DNA from: Tardiphaga robiniae
GTDB taxonomy: Bacteria > Pseudomonadota > Alphaproteobacteria > Rhizobiales > Xanthobacteraceae
Assembly: GCF_013359755.1 (NCBI RefSeq)
Contig: NZ_JABMCJ010000078.1
Span: 159,093-223,092 of the forward strand
Direction of reading: 5' to 3'
Length of the DNA stretch: 64,000 nt
In this document: piece after piece, positions 10,801 to 20,000 of the stretch
Layout: each line of letters opens with the position of its first letter
Position numbering within the stretch: the stretch's first letter is position 1
Made by a program: the position numbers and the translations under genes
The notes under the pieces: generated by a model
What the model was told of the DNA's origin: nothing
Database searches by the model: none
Seen by the model: only the letters and a program-made list of their open reading frames with translations

Positions 10801-13800
10801 AAGCCGATGCACATCACGACCAAGGCGGCAGGGCCGATGCGTCTGGTCCGCGACCCCGTCACCGCCAATTTCGTCTGGCGTTTCGTGCGGCCCAATGCGC
10901 AATTCGTCGACGATTTGTCCGACCTTCCTGACGAGTTGCGCCGCGCGCTGCTGCCGCCATCAAACATACCTGCAACCGCACCGGTCGGACCGCCGGCGAA
11001 CTTCCCGAATCCGCTCCCTAGTGTGCTGCGCTATATCGTAGTGCCGGTCGACACCGCCGGCACGGACGGACCTCCGACGCCGCTGGCATTGCAGACCGAA
11101 GCGGCGAAACCGGCGCGCAAGGGTGTCAGTCGTGCCGTGCTACATTTCGAATATCGCAAGAGCAAGGACCAGATTATCGTCGATGTCACCTCGACGGTTT
11201 CTCGCGTGCCGGCCTTTACGCTCGGTATCGACGACGCTGCCGATCAGACCTGCTCCGACCCGAAGAAGCGCAACGATCTGAAGTCGCCGCGCGCCTACGT
11301 CGTGCGCGTTCGCAAGGAGCTTGCAATTCCGATCGGCCTCTACGGTTCGGATGCGGTGAGCGACGCGCGCGCGCGGCCTTCCGCAGCGGACTTCGCGATC
11401 AAGCGCCCGACCGACCGGGATTTCATCATCACCCTGACGGATGGCGCGCTACCAGGAGTGGGAAAGGTCAAGGAGCCGAGTTTCGACGATCCGACCGCGG
11501 TCGCCATTGCGGGAGCGCCGCTGAAGCCGGGCTACACGATCGATGACATGGATGGCTTCACGAAGGCCATAGGAGCAAAACGGACGGCGCAAGATCGGCT
11601 CGACAACGGACCGATCGGCGTTCGCTTTGCGATCCAGCCCAGACTGGATATCACGGCCAAAGACGAGGCGCCGCCTTGGTGCCCAGCGGACGCGACGATC
11701 CTGATTGATCTAGACGATCTCGGTACCGAGGAAAAATTGCCGACGGTCGCCGCACCGGTCGAAGTATTCGAGCACCCGGTCAAAATCGAATCGGCGCCAC
11801 TGCTGTCGGAAGATATCGATGGAGACGCCGGCCGCATCGCGATCCTTCATCCCGACAAGAGTGCCACGCTTGCCCAGTTAGTCGGCTGGAATGATGGCTC
11901 GACAGGCACCGCCCCGGTGCGGCGCATCCGCGATGCTACGCGCCGCGTCGCCACTAAGGTGCGGTGGAATGCCCGCCCCGCCGCATCGGATACTCTGGCC
12001 GCGGATCATGGCGCCAAGCGGAACGCTTTGTACTTTGGCGGATACGACATATTCGAACTCGATGTCGCCGGGGAAGCCGAAGGCGCGACGTCCGCGCCGA
12101 CTGCATTGACGCTATGTTACCCGTTCAGCAATTCCACCGTCGATTCTGATCCCGGAAGTTCGCTGCGGATCCATTCCTTCGACGACATGATGGATGCGAT
12201 CTATCTCGGCGGCGACCTAGCAGCACTCGACCGGCTTGACGATTCCGGCGACGCCGCCAAAGGCCAGATCCGCCTCGTCCAAATCGACAATCCGACGAAA
12301 ACCCTGACCTTTGATCTCAAAATATGCGTTCGCGCGCGTGGCTATCGCAAACTCATTGTCGAGCCCGTCCGCGGCAAGGTCCCCTTCGGCAACGGCAAGC
12401 CGTTGATGATGATCTTCACCCGTGATCCGCCCGCCCGCCATCTAGCGCGCGTCCAGGCATTGCCACCGTCGCTGGCGCAGCTCGATCCGGCCGAAATCAC
12501 TGATTTCGCCAAGATGGAAGCGCACTATCCAAGCGAGACCAGCCGGCTGCTAGCATCGGCCTCCACCAGGCAGGGTGCGTGGTATTCACCGGCGGAATCC
12601 TTCCTCGTCTGGCCAGAGCAGATCCTTCGCCGCTCGCTGGCGATCAATGTCGACGAACCGGTACTGACCGAACTTCTTTTCAACGGCCGGCCCGAACGCA
12701 TCGCCGTTTCACTCAGAATCACCGACACACTCAGCGGCGAAGTACGGCGCAAACTTGCCGGCGGAGCCGAAGAAACCCTGCCTCGGGGAGGGCTGCAGGC
12801 AAAATGGACCATCGCAGCTTTGCGCGAGCTCCTTCAGAGCCTGGTATGGAATACGAACGCGCCGGAAATTCGCAACGCTTTCGAGACGACCCCCGCGCTT
12901 TTCCGCAAGGCGCACATCATTGTCCAGGCCCTTAGATCCGGGACGACCGGCGCACCGGATATCGTAATCGGCAGCGCCGAATGGCAGATCGATCTCGATC
13001 CACCGATGCACCCCGTGCTCGCCGACGTCATTGACTGGGCACGGTACTACGCCGGCCCGAGCCTCAAGCGATACCCGCAGTTGGTTTTCGCCGAGACGGC
13101 CGCAACGGCAATCAAGGACTGGCTATCGGACCCGGCAACCATCATCGGGTCCTCGGTCCAATTCTCCATCACTGAATGGACCGGCCAGGTGCCGGCGCTC
13201 GGGTTCCAACTCGGCGAGAATTTTTATTTTCCGTCGGCGAACCCAATCGCCGAATACCGACTCGAAGCACCAAAAAAAGATGTGGCGCGAAATTCTGCGG
13301 ACGACGTCCAGCAGATCATGGGAGCGATCAGCCGGCTGGCCTTGCAGCTCGACGATGCACACGCTGTCGCCGCTGGCGCGCAGCCGACGGCGAAGCTCGT
13401 TATCAATCTCGGCGAAACAGCGGGCGCGCCCGGCCCTGGTCCGCAGCTGTTCAAGGTAGCGGCGCAGAACAGGCCGGGACCCCGGTATCGCCGTTACGAA
13501 CCGGTGCTGGAGCAGCCACCCAAGATCGGAGCCAATGAGGTCGGAGGCTGGTTCGACGAAACGCCGGTACAGCGCGATCCCTACGGCTGGAGCATCATGC
13601 GCAGCCTCGGACTCGCGGCTGGCCTTAAGCTCTACGACACCGAAGCCCGCGAATATCTCCCGCCCGCCGAGACGCTGAAGGTTCTACAGAACGCCTTTAC
13701 GGAGATCCTGAGCCGATATCCAATGGCTGAAATCGGCTCACCGTTCGTCGACATCATCACCCACGCCGGCGGAACCATGTCGCTAGCTTCGTTCGACGGT

Positions 13801-16800
13801 GGACTGAGCGGTCTCGTCGCCGACGAAGCGGCTGCGCTTCTCAAAAACAGGGCGCTGTCGCTAGTCCAGATTTCGCTGCGGCCAACCATCGATCGATTCG
13901 CTAAAGCCTGGATCGACAGCGGCGATCAAGGGGGCGCAAGCCGCCAACCAATCGATAAGGTTGAGGCTTACTTCGCCATCAAGTCAACGTTCCCGGACCG
14001 TACATCCGACTCGAAGATCAAGATTGATTTGAACGGCCTCAATCCTGCCGAAGGTCTAGTAGCCATTGCAGAGGTGGTCGACCTTACTTCTGGACTGGCG
14101 AAGTGCCCGATCGTGACCCTTTCGAAGGCCGGGACGGGCAATGCAGTGAAGGACCTGCGCGAGGCGATGCTCGACGGAGCCGGCGAGCAGCAAACGCTCG
14201 AGATCGACACCAGCAAACTTAAGGAAGGCGGGATTGCCGCCCTCGCGCGCGTCACCGTCAACCTGGGCGATGCCGCGGTCGCGTTCAGCAAAACGACGTG
14301 GATCACCGGCGCCGACATTGAACAGATCGATTCACCCGATGACAGCATGGTGCAGCCGTTCGGCCGCTTCCCGGAGATGACAGCACGCCGTCATCGCGCG
14401 TTGGCTGGGCGCGGCGGGCATAAATCCTTGCGTGACGCTATCAAACGTTTCCGCAGTTATGCGGAGCGACGCCTGCCAGGCGGATGGCCGAACGAAAAGG
14501 ACGAACCGGCGCTGGTAGCCCGTATACCAGAATGGACACGGCGCTTCTTCGCGCACGGGCCGGCGCTACCGCCGGAGCGGGAAAAGATGCCGCTATTCTC
14601 GATCGCGGAAGTTACGCGTCCGGACCCTTGGCGGGTCGGCGTGGCGGACGACGGCACGATGGAGGTGTTACTCACACATGATGACCGCAAGCGGCGCCTG
14701 AAACGGTATGCCGTGCGTCCGTTCGGAAGATACGAGGCGTTCACCGATGCCTTGACGCATGCAACCGATCCCGACGTTCCGCCGAAGCCACCACGGCTCG
14801 GCGGACCCTGGGCCGACGTACTGGCTGACAGCCCCGACGCGCAGCAGAAGTTCGAGGAGAACTGGAGCCGGCGATTCTTCGACGTGGTGATCCCGCGAAC
14901 CGAACCGCTGGCGCCTCCAGTCCTGATCGACGCCCGGCGCATCGAGATTTTGCCGCCGGCCACAGCTACCGACCCTGATCCGCCGCCACGCAAGACGCTC
15001 GAGTTCCTTTACTCGCGGCATCCGGAAGAAGTGCTTTCCGAAGCCAACGTTACCGTCGAGGGCGCGTTGTCGTTCGAGACCGTCTCGTTCGGGTTCTGGC
15101 GTGAATTCCCGATGCAGAGCTGGGCCAACGACCTTCAACCGGGTATCGACACCACGGCGGCGTTTGGCGGCTGGGATCATCGCCCAATCCCGTTCCAGCT
15201 CATCGACAGCAGCGACGAATTCGGCGGCCTTGCGCAATTGCCCGCGCCGCAAGGCAAGACCGACTTCGTCCCCGGCCGCTACACCGACGGCTGGCGTGGT
15301 GCTCTGGCGCTGCGCACAGAATCGCTTCCGTTCTTCTTCCGCACTCATGTCGCGGCGTTTGCCTCGGCCGGCGTGGTGGTGTCGGAGCCGGTTGTCGCCA
15401 CGATCGAGGAAGGGCATTACGAACTCGCGCTACCGTGGAAGCCCAACGCCCCGGCCAAGCCCGGCGACATCAACGTCCCGACGCCTCCACCTGACTGGTC
15501 CGTGGAAAGGGTGGACACGTCCAATCCTGGCGTCTGGGTAACGTTCGGAATTCCGGCGACCCGCTTATTCGATTCAATGCCCCAGGAATCGCGAAAAATC
15601 TGGTTGCAAGCGAACAGCATTCCCGACGTCTTCATGTTGCCTGATCCGGTGGCACGCTACGAGATCGGCGTGGTTGCGACCGATGAGGCCGGCCTGTCAG
15701 CCGCATCGGCCGAACTCGACATTATCGGTCAGCAGCGACCGGTGATACCCGTGACCGGGCAGCTGGCCACGGAATCAGGCTTTCGGATGAACCTGATCGG
15801 CCCGTTGTTCGATCCGGCGTCGCCGCTATCTGTCCACATCGAGGCGCCCTCTGACAACGGGGCATGCTGGAAACTTTATCCGTCGGTGCTGGTGAAACGT
15901 AATGCCACCCTGCCGTCGGAGAAGTACACACCATCGATTGCTGAAACGGACCCTGCAAGCGGTGGCGACCCGTTGCGCGGATTCGTGCTTGCGCCGGAAG
16001 ATTTCGGCGCGGCCGGAATCTGGCCTGTCGTTGCGCCGACTGCAACATTGACGTTCGAAGTGCATGTGACCCCCACCATCACGACTTGGCCGGCCTTTAC
16101 CGCCGCTGTCTCGGTATGGCGAGATGTCTATCAAGACTACCGGGCCGTTGTGGGGGCCCAGGGCATTTGGGAATTCCTTGATCTTTGGGCCCGCACCAAT
16201 TGGCCACCACCGGCAGACCAGGCAAGAAAATTCACCAGCGACGAATTCGCCGCGGGTCTTCCGTGGCCTCCGTCAACCTTGCCACCCGACGTCAGCATCA
16301 GCCAGACCGGCGGATGGACGTGGCCGACGCTCGCGGCCGGCGCAGGTGGCGTCACGCAACGCCAAAGCGTCCGTGCGCTGATCCCAAGGACCGGTTACAG
16401 CGCGGCAGATTTCAAGACCATGATCGCCGGACCCATTTGCGCCGAAATGCGTCGGGTCATCGCGGGACGCGACGAGATCAAGAGCCGCTTTGCGAGATAT
16501 TCGCCGCTCAACACCGTGTTATCTGTCGACCCGCCCGTTCTGCCGGCGTCCGGCTCGATCGCGAAAGCCGCTTACCGCCTGGCTACCACCAAGACGCTGC
16601 CGGACTCCGTCGACGTGGTTGTCGCGATCCCGATCAAAATCGATGCAAGTAACGCAAATACGGTCGCCAGGATCACCGCACTGATCACGGCGGTTGAAGC
16701 TCGGAAATTTACGGCGACTGCTATCCTCGATCTTGGCGCCCTTGAGGATGGCGTTGCCACCACGATAGAAATGCACCTGCCCTGCCAGGCGCTGTTCCAC

Positions 16801-17088
16801 GCCGACATAGTCGCCGCGCTGAGGGATCTCGATCCCGACGCCATGGGAAGCCTCCGCGTCTGGTCGCTGTTGCTGCGTCAGCCGCCTATCAACAGGGAAC
16901 GCAAGGCAATCATGGATGCAATCGATCAACTCGCGCCTGCCCCACAGGAGGACAAGGCCGGACTGGTGAAATTTATGGACCGCTGCCTGGCCGACCAGAT
17001 CTTCGGCATCGGGCGATCACCGCGCGTGAAGGTCTATCGTGGCACATCCGCGCCGCAATCTGATCCAATCGCAAGAGCGGGGGCATAG
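4807..17088 (+). CDS. Giant beta-rich protein of about 4,093 residues, function unknown
   Basis: An uninterrupted frame of 12.3 kb. I chose ATG 4807 because GGAGG lies 6 nt upstream. There is no signal peptide and no classical hydrophobic transmembrane helix. Visible layout: a charged helix at about 78-117; a Pro/Trp/Leu-rich stretch at 200-258; long alternating beta-strand sequence; an amphipathic, partly hydrophobic helical block at 455-525; a run of alternating hydrophobic strands at about 1446-1575 (such as SIAFDISLSLQVRVWLEFSV) that looks barrel- or groove-like; an acidic Ala/Asp linker at about 1590-1640; then fibronectin-III-like and Pro-rich beta modules (for example near 1948) to the C-terminus. 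I recall very large beta-rich proteins filed as DUF6603, which the 1100-1600 region may resemble, but this is unverified. It is coupled to the next giant gene. Codon use matches a high-GC host and no frameshift was seen. Surface, secreted or effector-carrying roles are all inference. Confidence 0.85.
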   Translation: MAESIVFFSGPTNALTIVGLTPNDPFKVEEFLVTAQQASAKIKITPFDIPHHASQTPNHPQESILIADADVTLSAWKLKSWSKIQGDIKKLRDEAKFALAAAAEAERDKLREALQNISIDLAAAGFFGISGLPVAGAGAFEAHLGIDLAAFEAGQDDTPLLTATLNGTGQILVTNGTAGIVFGFEVSLTRNEVVELLPSISFPPLPQFPALHLRWPKIPWSSLSWPSLDLSGLLNLFKFDLPIPKLNLGKSPITIRWATRPKIILAINAQKQLEITTSQTQLGDGTLIYENGGHAADIAKIEDFGITLDAAGRLSLNGTVAPAAAPIDIPATIIEKPDALPFKIELAASTLNIQIPAVDLAHPTAVGLTATLDMPRILIRAKNDPALLIAVYAAYSQTYDAATGTSSGQLTKLEIVEPYPVKLVALTAQAHLAQALIPFVSALHIQGPNVPDLSNVIKVLERFADMMAAAVRWLAQQAGSAASALLGVSEAVGEILAKLTRMLWDAIKGLGSSGLGIALMVEVRLDARSYALRQIVVTPAWVNPPGGSFLGQELGLSLDIPLDWHPMLVVDLDGSPSVALLAVAPANGSLATLGTDLWLSRDAGVEALRDTDKDGKRHDKRLIQATAKFTATTAIALIRLSSGKAHFMQACKATVQVTPLTLPAGTSLPTGLKVSRMTGAITYAPIDWSTVDVNIEAQTDRLLPFLQSSKQSTPEFLNTLGQYIEVTAKKTAVPVANGVYDLPISVTLKIKDASVNFDLNVHIDLTDFSIRLSGGDKVRIFGKADESDFSLLGLNGNIVLNATRDPAWPADKFPFFALDFSSGDVRLSLAPEARLSLAYGQVASGGRGIVFHVDELGMSRSGLDLAAKVDRDTPVQLAGVDMPFRFDGGGLSIKNSEIQAFSIKGSGQLPPELVGEANATISISMGRGSDGSLIVQSAEAKLDKANDPIVCHATRFVLTISALGLEFQNFANEGAGYHFYFTLTGTAVFQPREGEFTDGLLKYLGSITITLDKAPLARDASMLMRAIRFQVAVVPAKRFNFFNLFNFELRGIGFHPASPAFGGKPALSISGQVNFVEAGDVLSPRFDFHELWIAPPKPGQSLPQIRFDGLTLGIRFGGAASIEGTAMTVDDTLPSLYSPGALPKDVTVHGFLASGKLTIKGWGAMSAAMGFLELRKPGGDLRQAFFLYGEADDLSIEIPTPVGPIYLREVGFGFGYRFTLAAFNRADQVTNVKELIKVLDDISKYQGNLASVKSWEPEADGNRVTLALRGLITITTASGETEYNADGEKELANPILFDIVAALRSDFTFFLNARVWIARNYADWHNSSANDGWRNNPTLRGYVYLSVPRKEFLARMIADGTGDVEGTHPKLPAPIMKAMKNIRWSATTYIRPGLFHQEYGWPYELGFTFEEKQGGGSFQIVCQGGMVNRIEDGAFLYGIAFRARGYAQFGGKVGGRSFGASVVARADFSIAAKYIAYISIKRFSETLFYGSIAFDISLSLQVRVWLEFSVGLTDIHLEVGFSVSLTISIALEAAATPDSIAARGSASVAVGAFGRHIRLGIGFAINPGRLDEARARVERFMQLGLTVAMPDAEQGIAPPAPELPRGPRAANADQAADNALDKHDAVADTDLSTVPTPQGRSLQPTAYWAMLFPVAGDQGAGDNERFVMVFVPRDHTETGLDAVKFPTSQNGQSFSSFYGPPTIFESSDGVFPAALRIVTRTKPDGSPMMTPVDVLRLDAESGQQPAQIGTPPANPVEVTYNLNWKVAVYGSESLRMGHFLSQCFIRQPNAASAADLKEPLDTHIKAAPERLPDTREAAAQVLTEAGRDQIDLGVEFRAANDIEERRSASIASLCDSAARLAAGADASWQARAPEVGLDIRTLGMAFVVKRSDIDKMFDPAAADLPRAAHFKVESAVGSITTLDVNVHLFNSPDRMFRERAPRLADPMVEATATGIRLDWDLEPAFGASTGVWNDPEFNLKHYRIERIVTTPNRLESQFKPMHITTKAAGPMRLVRDPVTANFVWRFVRPNAQFVDDLSDLPDELRRALLPPSNIPATAPVGPPANFPNPLPSVLRYIVVPVDTAGTDGPPTPLALQTEAAKPARKGVSRAVLHFEYRKSKDQIIVDVTSTVSRVPAFTLGIDDAADQTCSDPKKRNDLKSPRAYVVRVRKELAIPIGLYGSDAVSDARARPSAADFAIKRPTDRDFIITLTDGALPGVGKVKEPSFDDPTAVAIAGAPLKPGYTIDDMDGFTKAIGAKRTAQDRLDNGPIGVRFAIQPRLDITAKDEAPPWCPADATILIDLDDLGTEEKLPTVAAPVEVFEHPVKIESAPLLSEDIDGDAGRIAILHPDKSATLAQLVGWNDGSTGTAPVRRIRDATRRVATKVRWNARPAASDTLAADHGAKRNALYFGGYDIFELDVAGEAEGATSAPTALTLCYPFSNSTVDSDPGSSLRIHSFDDMMDAIYLGGDLAALDRLDDSGDAAKGQIRLVQIDNPTKTLTFDLKICVRARGYRKLIVEPVRGKVPFGNGKPLMMIFTRDPPARHLARVQALPPSLAQLDPAEITDFAKMEAHYPSETSRLLASASTRQGAWYSPAESFLVWPEQILRRSLAINVDEPVLTELLFNGRPERIAVSLRITDTLSGEVRRKLAGGAEETLPRGGLQAKWTIAALRELLQSLVWNTNAPEIRNAFETTPALFRKAHIIVQALRSGTTGAPDIVIGSAEWQIDLDPPMHPVLADVIDWARYYAGPSLKRYPQLVFAETAATAIKDWLSDPATIIGSSVQFSITEWTGQVPALGFQLGENFYFPSANPIAEYRLEAPKKDVARNSADDVQQIMGAISRLALQLDDAHAVAAGAQPTAKLVINLGETAGAPGPGPQLFKVAAQNRPGPRYRRYEPVLEQPPKIGANEVGGWFDETPVQRDPYGWSIMRSLGLAAGLKLYDTEAREYLPPAETLKVLQNAFTEILSRYPMAEIGSPFVDIITHAGGTMSLASFDGGLSGLVADEAAALLKNRALSLVQISLRPTIDRFAKAWIDSGDQGGASRQPIDKVEAYFAIKSTFPDRTSDSKIKIDLNGLNPAEGLVAIAEVVDLTSGLAKCPIVTLSKAGTGNAVKDLREAMLDGAGEQQTLEIDTSKLKEGGIAALARVTVNLGDAAVAFSKTTWITGADIEQIDSPDDSMVQPFGRFPEMTARRHRALAGRGGHKSLRDAIKRFRSYAERRLPGGWPNEKDEPALVARIPEWTRRFFAHGPALPPEREKMPLFSIAEVTRPDPWRVGVADDGTMEVLLTHDDRKRRLKRYAVRPFGRYEAFTDALTHATDPDVPPKPPRLGGPWADVLADSPDAQQKFEENWSRRFFDVVIPRTEPLAPPVLIDARRIEILPPATATDPDPPPRKTLEFLYSRHPEEVLSEANVTVEGALSFETVSFGFWREFPMQSWANDLQPGIDTTAAFGGWDHRPIPFQLIDSSDEFGGLAQLPAPQGKTDFVPGRYTDGWRGALALRTESLPFFFRTHVAAFASAGVVVSEPVVATIEEGHYELALPWKPNAPAKPGDINVPTPPPDWSVERVDTSNPGVWVTFGIPATRLFDSMPQESRKIWLQANSIPDVFMLPDPVARYEIGVVATDEAGLSAASAELDIIGQQRPVIPVTGQLATESGFRMNLIGPLFDPASPLSVHIEAPSDNGACWKLYPSVLVKRNATLPSEKYTPSIAETDPASGGDPLRGFVLAPEDFGAAGIWPVVAPTATLTFEVHVTPTITTWPAFTAAVSVWRDVYQDYRAVVGAQGIWEFLDLWARTNWPPPADQARKFTSDEFAAGLPWPPSTLPPDVSISQTGGWTWPTLAAGAGGVTQRQSVRALIPRTGYSAADFKTMIAGPICAEMRRVIAGRDEIKSRFARYSPLNTVLSVDPPVLPASGSIAKAAYRLATTKTLPDSVDVVVAIPIKIDASNANTVARITALITAVEARKFTATAILDLGALEDGVATTIEMHLPCQALFHADIVAALRDLDPDAMGSLRVWSLLLRQPPINRERKAIMDAIDQLAPAPQEDKAGLVKFMDRCLADQIFGIGRSPRVKVYRGTSAPQSDPIARAGA

Positions 17089-17091
17089 CGG

Positions 17092-20000
17092 ATGGCTGGC
17101 CGGATGACTGCATTTCGCCGGGTGGGCATCGACGGGCCCGATTATGGCAGCAACGATCCGCTATGGCAGGCTTGGCTCGACCTCGGCCCGCAGCCCGACG
17201 CGACCGGCCAGCCGCCGCGAAATAGTTCGATCCGCGTGATCCTGCAGTCCGTGCGCGCCAATCCGATTCATGTTGAAGGCCAGGCCGACGTCTTCTTCCA
17301 GGAACCGATGTTGCTGGCCATGGCGGCAACAACTGTCGACCTTCGCAGGAGTCCGCCCTCGGCGCCGTTTGTCAAAATCGGAAGAGCTCAATTCACACCG
17401 CTTGCCATCACTGATTTGGCGCCGTTGCCGGCTGTGCCCGGCGCAGCTGCGACGCCGGCCAGCCCTTCCCGCTATTCCGATTTGCGGGTCGCGCCGAAAA
17501 CGGCATGGCCGCCACGGCCGCAGGGTTTCGTTCAGATCAACCACGTGTTCGAGCTTGCGGCGCCTCGCCTTCGTGCCACGCGTGGCCGAATTGCGGTCGT
17601 CTGCGCGCTGGACATCGAACCGAAACCCGGTACCGGCGACAGCCGCTATGCACTGACCAAACTATTGTCAGTCGAATGGGCGACACCCGGCGACTACATT
17701 CGGATCTTCGGCGGACTGTTCATTCGGCGACGGAAAACCGCAAAGCCATTGCCCGGCCATACTAAGGCCTCGGATGCCATCACCTTCGATCTGACGCCCG
17801 ACGGAATAGAATTCGAGGTCCTCGCGCCCAACCCATTCGGGACTAGCAACAGTGATCGATTGCCATTGCGCCTTCGTCTGGTTCCGATCGCGATCCGCAA
17901 TGGACTAACCGGTTTGCAACTGGACCTGATCGACGGCAGCCAAACAGCTGCGGAGCCGGCGCCACTAACGAAATTGAAGGCTGGCCTCAACTGGATGTCG
18001 CGCGATCTTGCCGAGCGAGGTGGCTGCATCTCGCTTCAGGTCGATACATCAGTCATACCACCGCTGGCTTGGCCGCTGCAGATCAAGGGCGAAGCGCCTG
18101 CTCCGATCTGGGTGTGCGACAACCCCGCCGCCGTGCCCGGCGCGGAATTGATTCCGTCCATCCGCCTGCTTGAGGACGCGGTAGCTGCGCGGCTGCTGAC
18201 GCGTGCGGACTATGATGGCGGCGAAGCCGGCGTCGCCGAGCTGACCGGTCACAGGACCACACTTGCCGCGCGACGCGGCGCCGATCCGGTCGTCCTGACC
18301 ATCGCATCGCAAGCCGAGCAGCCGCCCCCGCTAGACGATGTTGCCGCAACTTCGCCCACCGTCCTGCTGACATGGAGCGAGGCCGCGCAACCGCCGCTCA
18401 ATCCGGACAAGATGGAGGTCGGGCCGTTTTCGGGAATTGTCGACGCCGCCCCACTCGCGGTGCGCTTCGGTAGAGTCTGGGCGGCATCCGGCGCCATCGC
18501 CAGCGGTACGCGGCCGCCCTATGCGTTCATTGCGCTCGAACGCGGCTGGGTTCAGATGCCGATTCCACCCGCGCCGAAGCCGGACGATCCACCGCCGGTC
18601 CGTCTGCTCGCTGCGGGATCGGCATTTCGCGGTTTCCTCCGGCTTGCGATCGCTGCCGACCGCCTCACCGAACGTGCCGACAATCCGGCACTGCCGGGTC
18701 TGGAGATCGTCGCCGCGCAACGCGTTAACGTCACCGTGACCTGGAAAAAGCCGCTCGACACCGCGCTGCCGCGCAGCATCGTCGCCAGAGTGGATGCCGC
18801 GGCTGGGACGCTTGAAGGCGTATTGTGGGCCGGCGAAGCCAGTCCCTCGCCAACCGAAATCCTGCCGCCGCTCGACAGCGGTCCGGCAGCCTTGACCACC
18901 GTTCCAATTTCGTTCGGTGTCAGCGGTCCAACGAACTGGCAAGTCCAGGTGGCGGGCTTCCGTGAAACGGGCGTCGGTTCGATCAGCTTCAAGCTGCCGC
19001 TGTTTGCATCGGTTTCGGATCCCCTGCTGGTATGGCGGCCGCATGAAACCCTTGCGCTCGTTTCATCGGTCTCGATGACCCGAACCGCCGAATGCGCGCA
19101 GCGGCCGTCGACGACACGCGAGCTGGTTCCGGCCGAAGTGATCGGCGGCCTGACCACACCATTGGTACTGACGTTTGCTGCCGACACCGATGGCAAGACG
19201 TCGCGGCTGCCGCGCATTGATGCGCTGCCGTTGAGCACGACCGCCTTTGGCGACGGCCGCTGGCGCTGGCCTTGGCCCGCGCTGCAGGCTGCGGGCGCCG
19301 GGCCATATCCGTCATCTCCCGAGGAAAGCGCCGGCGTCGCGCTGGCGTCGCTGACATTGCCCGGCATTGAGTTCGCGCCTGCGGCAGATGCGACCACACC
19401 GGTGTCGAGCGACCAAATGCGGGTTTCGCTCCGTTACGACTTGCCGCTGCTCGACGAACTCTTCGCAAATTCTAAGGCGCCGGAGCCGAAAGCGCCGACT
19501 TCCGCGGCCACGAAATCACAGTACAGATCGCTAGACGCCGCGCCCGGGAATTCGCAAAGGACCGATACACCGCCAACGGCGCTCGATCTCGCGCGGCTAT
19601 CCGGTGTGTGGTTCGAAAACGCACGTCGATTGGCGCGCGCACGGACCGAAGCCGATCGCGTCGTGCTTCGAGAACTGGAAGATCAAAACCACAAGCCGGT
19701 CGTCGAACTGTGGCATCGATTGAGCGGCGTAACAGACGGTGTCGTTCGTGGCATCGCGGAGCCTTACGTCTGGAAGCCGTCGACGTTCAGCTTCAGCGCC
19801 CTCCCCCCGGCACCGAACGTCGGCGTCAATCTGGGCGCGTATCGCCTCGACAAATTCTGGCAGTACGGACCCGCGGCGCTGGCCGGTCTGCCCGACACCA
19901 ATTTCACGATTCCCACCACGGGCAACGAACTCAAGACAGCGGCAGCGCCGGGTCCCGGCCAGATCAAGGTAAAGGGCTTCGCGGCGTCTTCTTTCCCCGT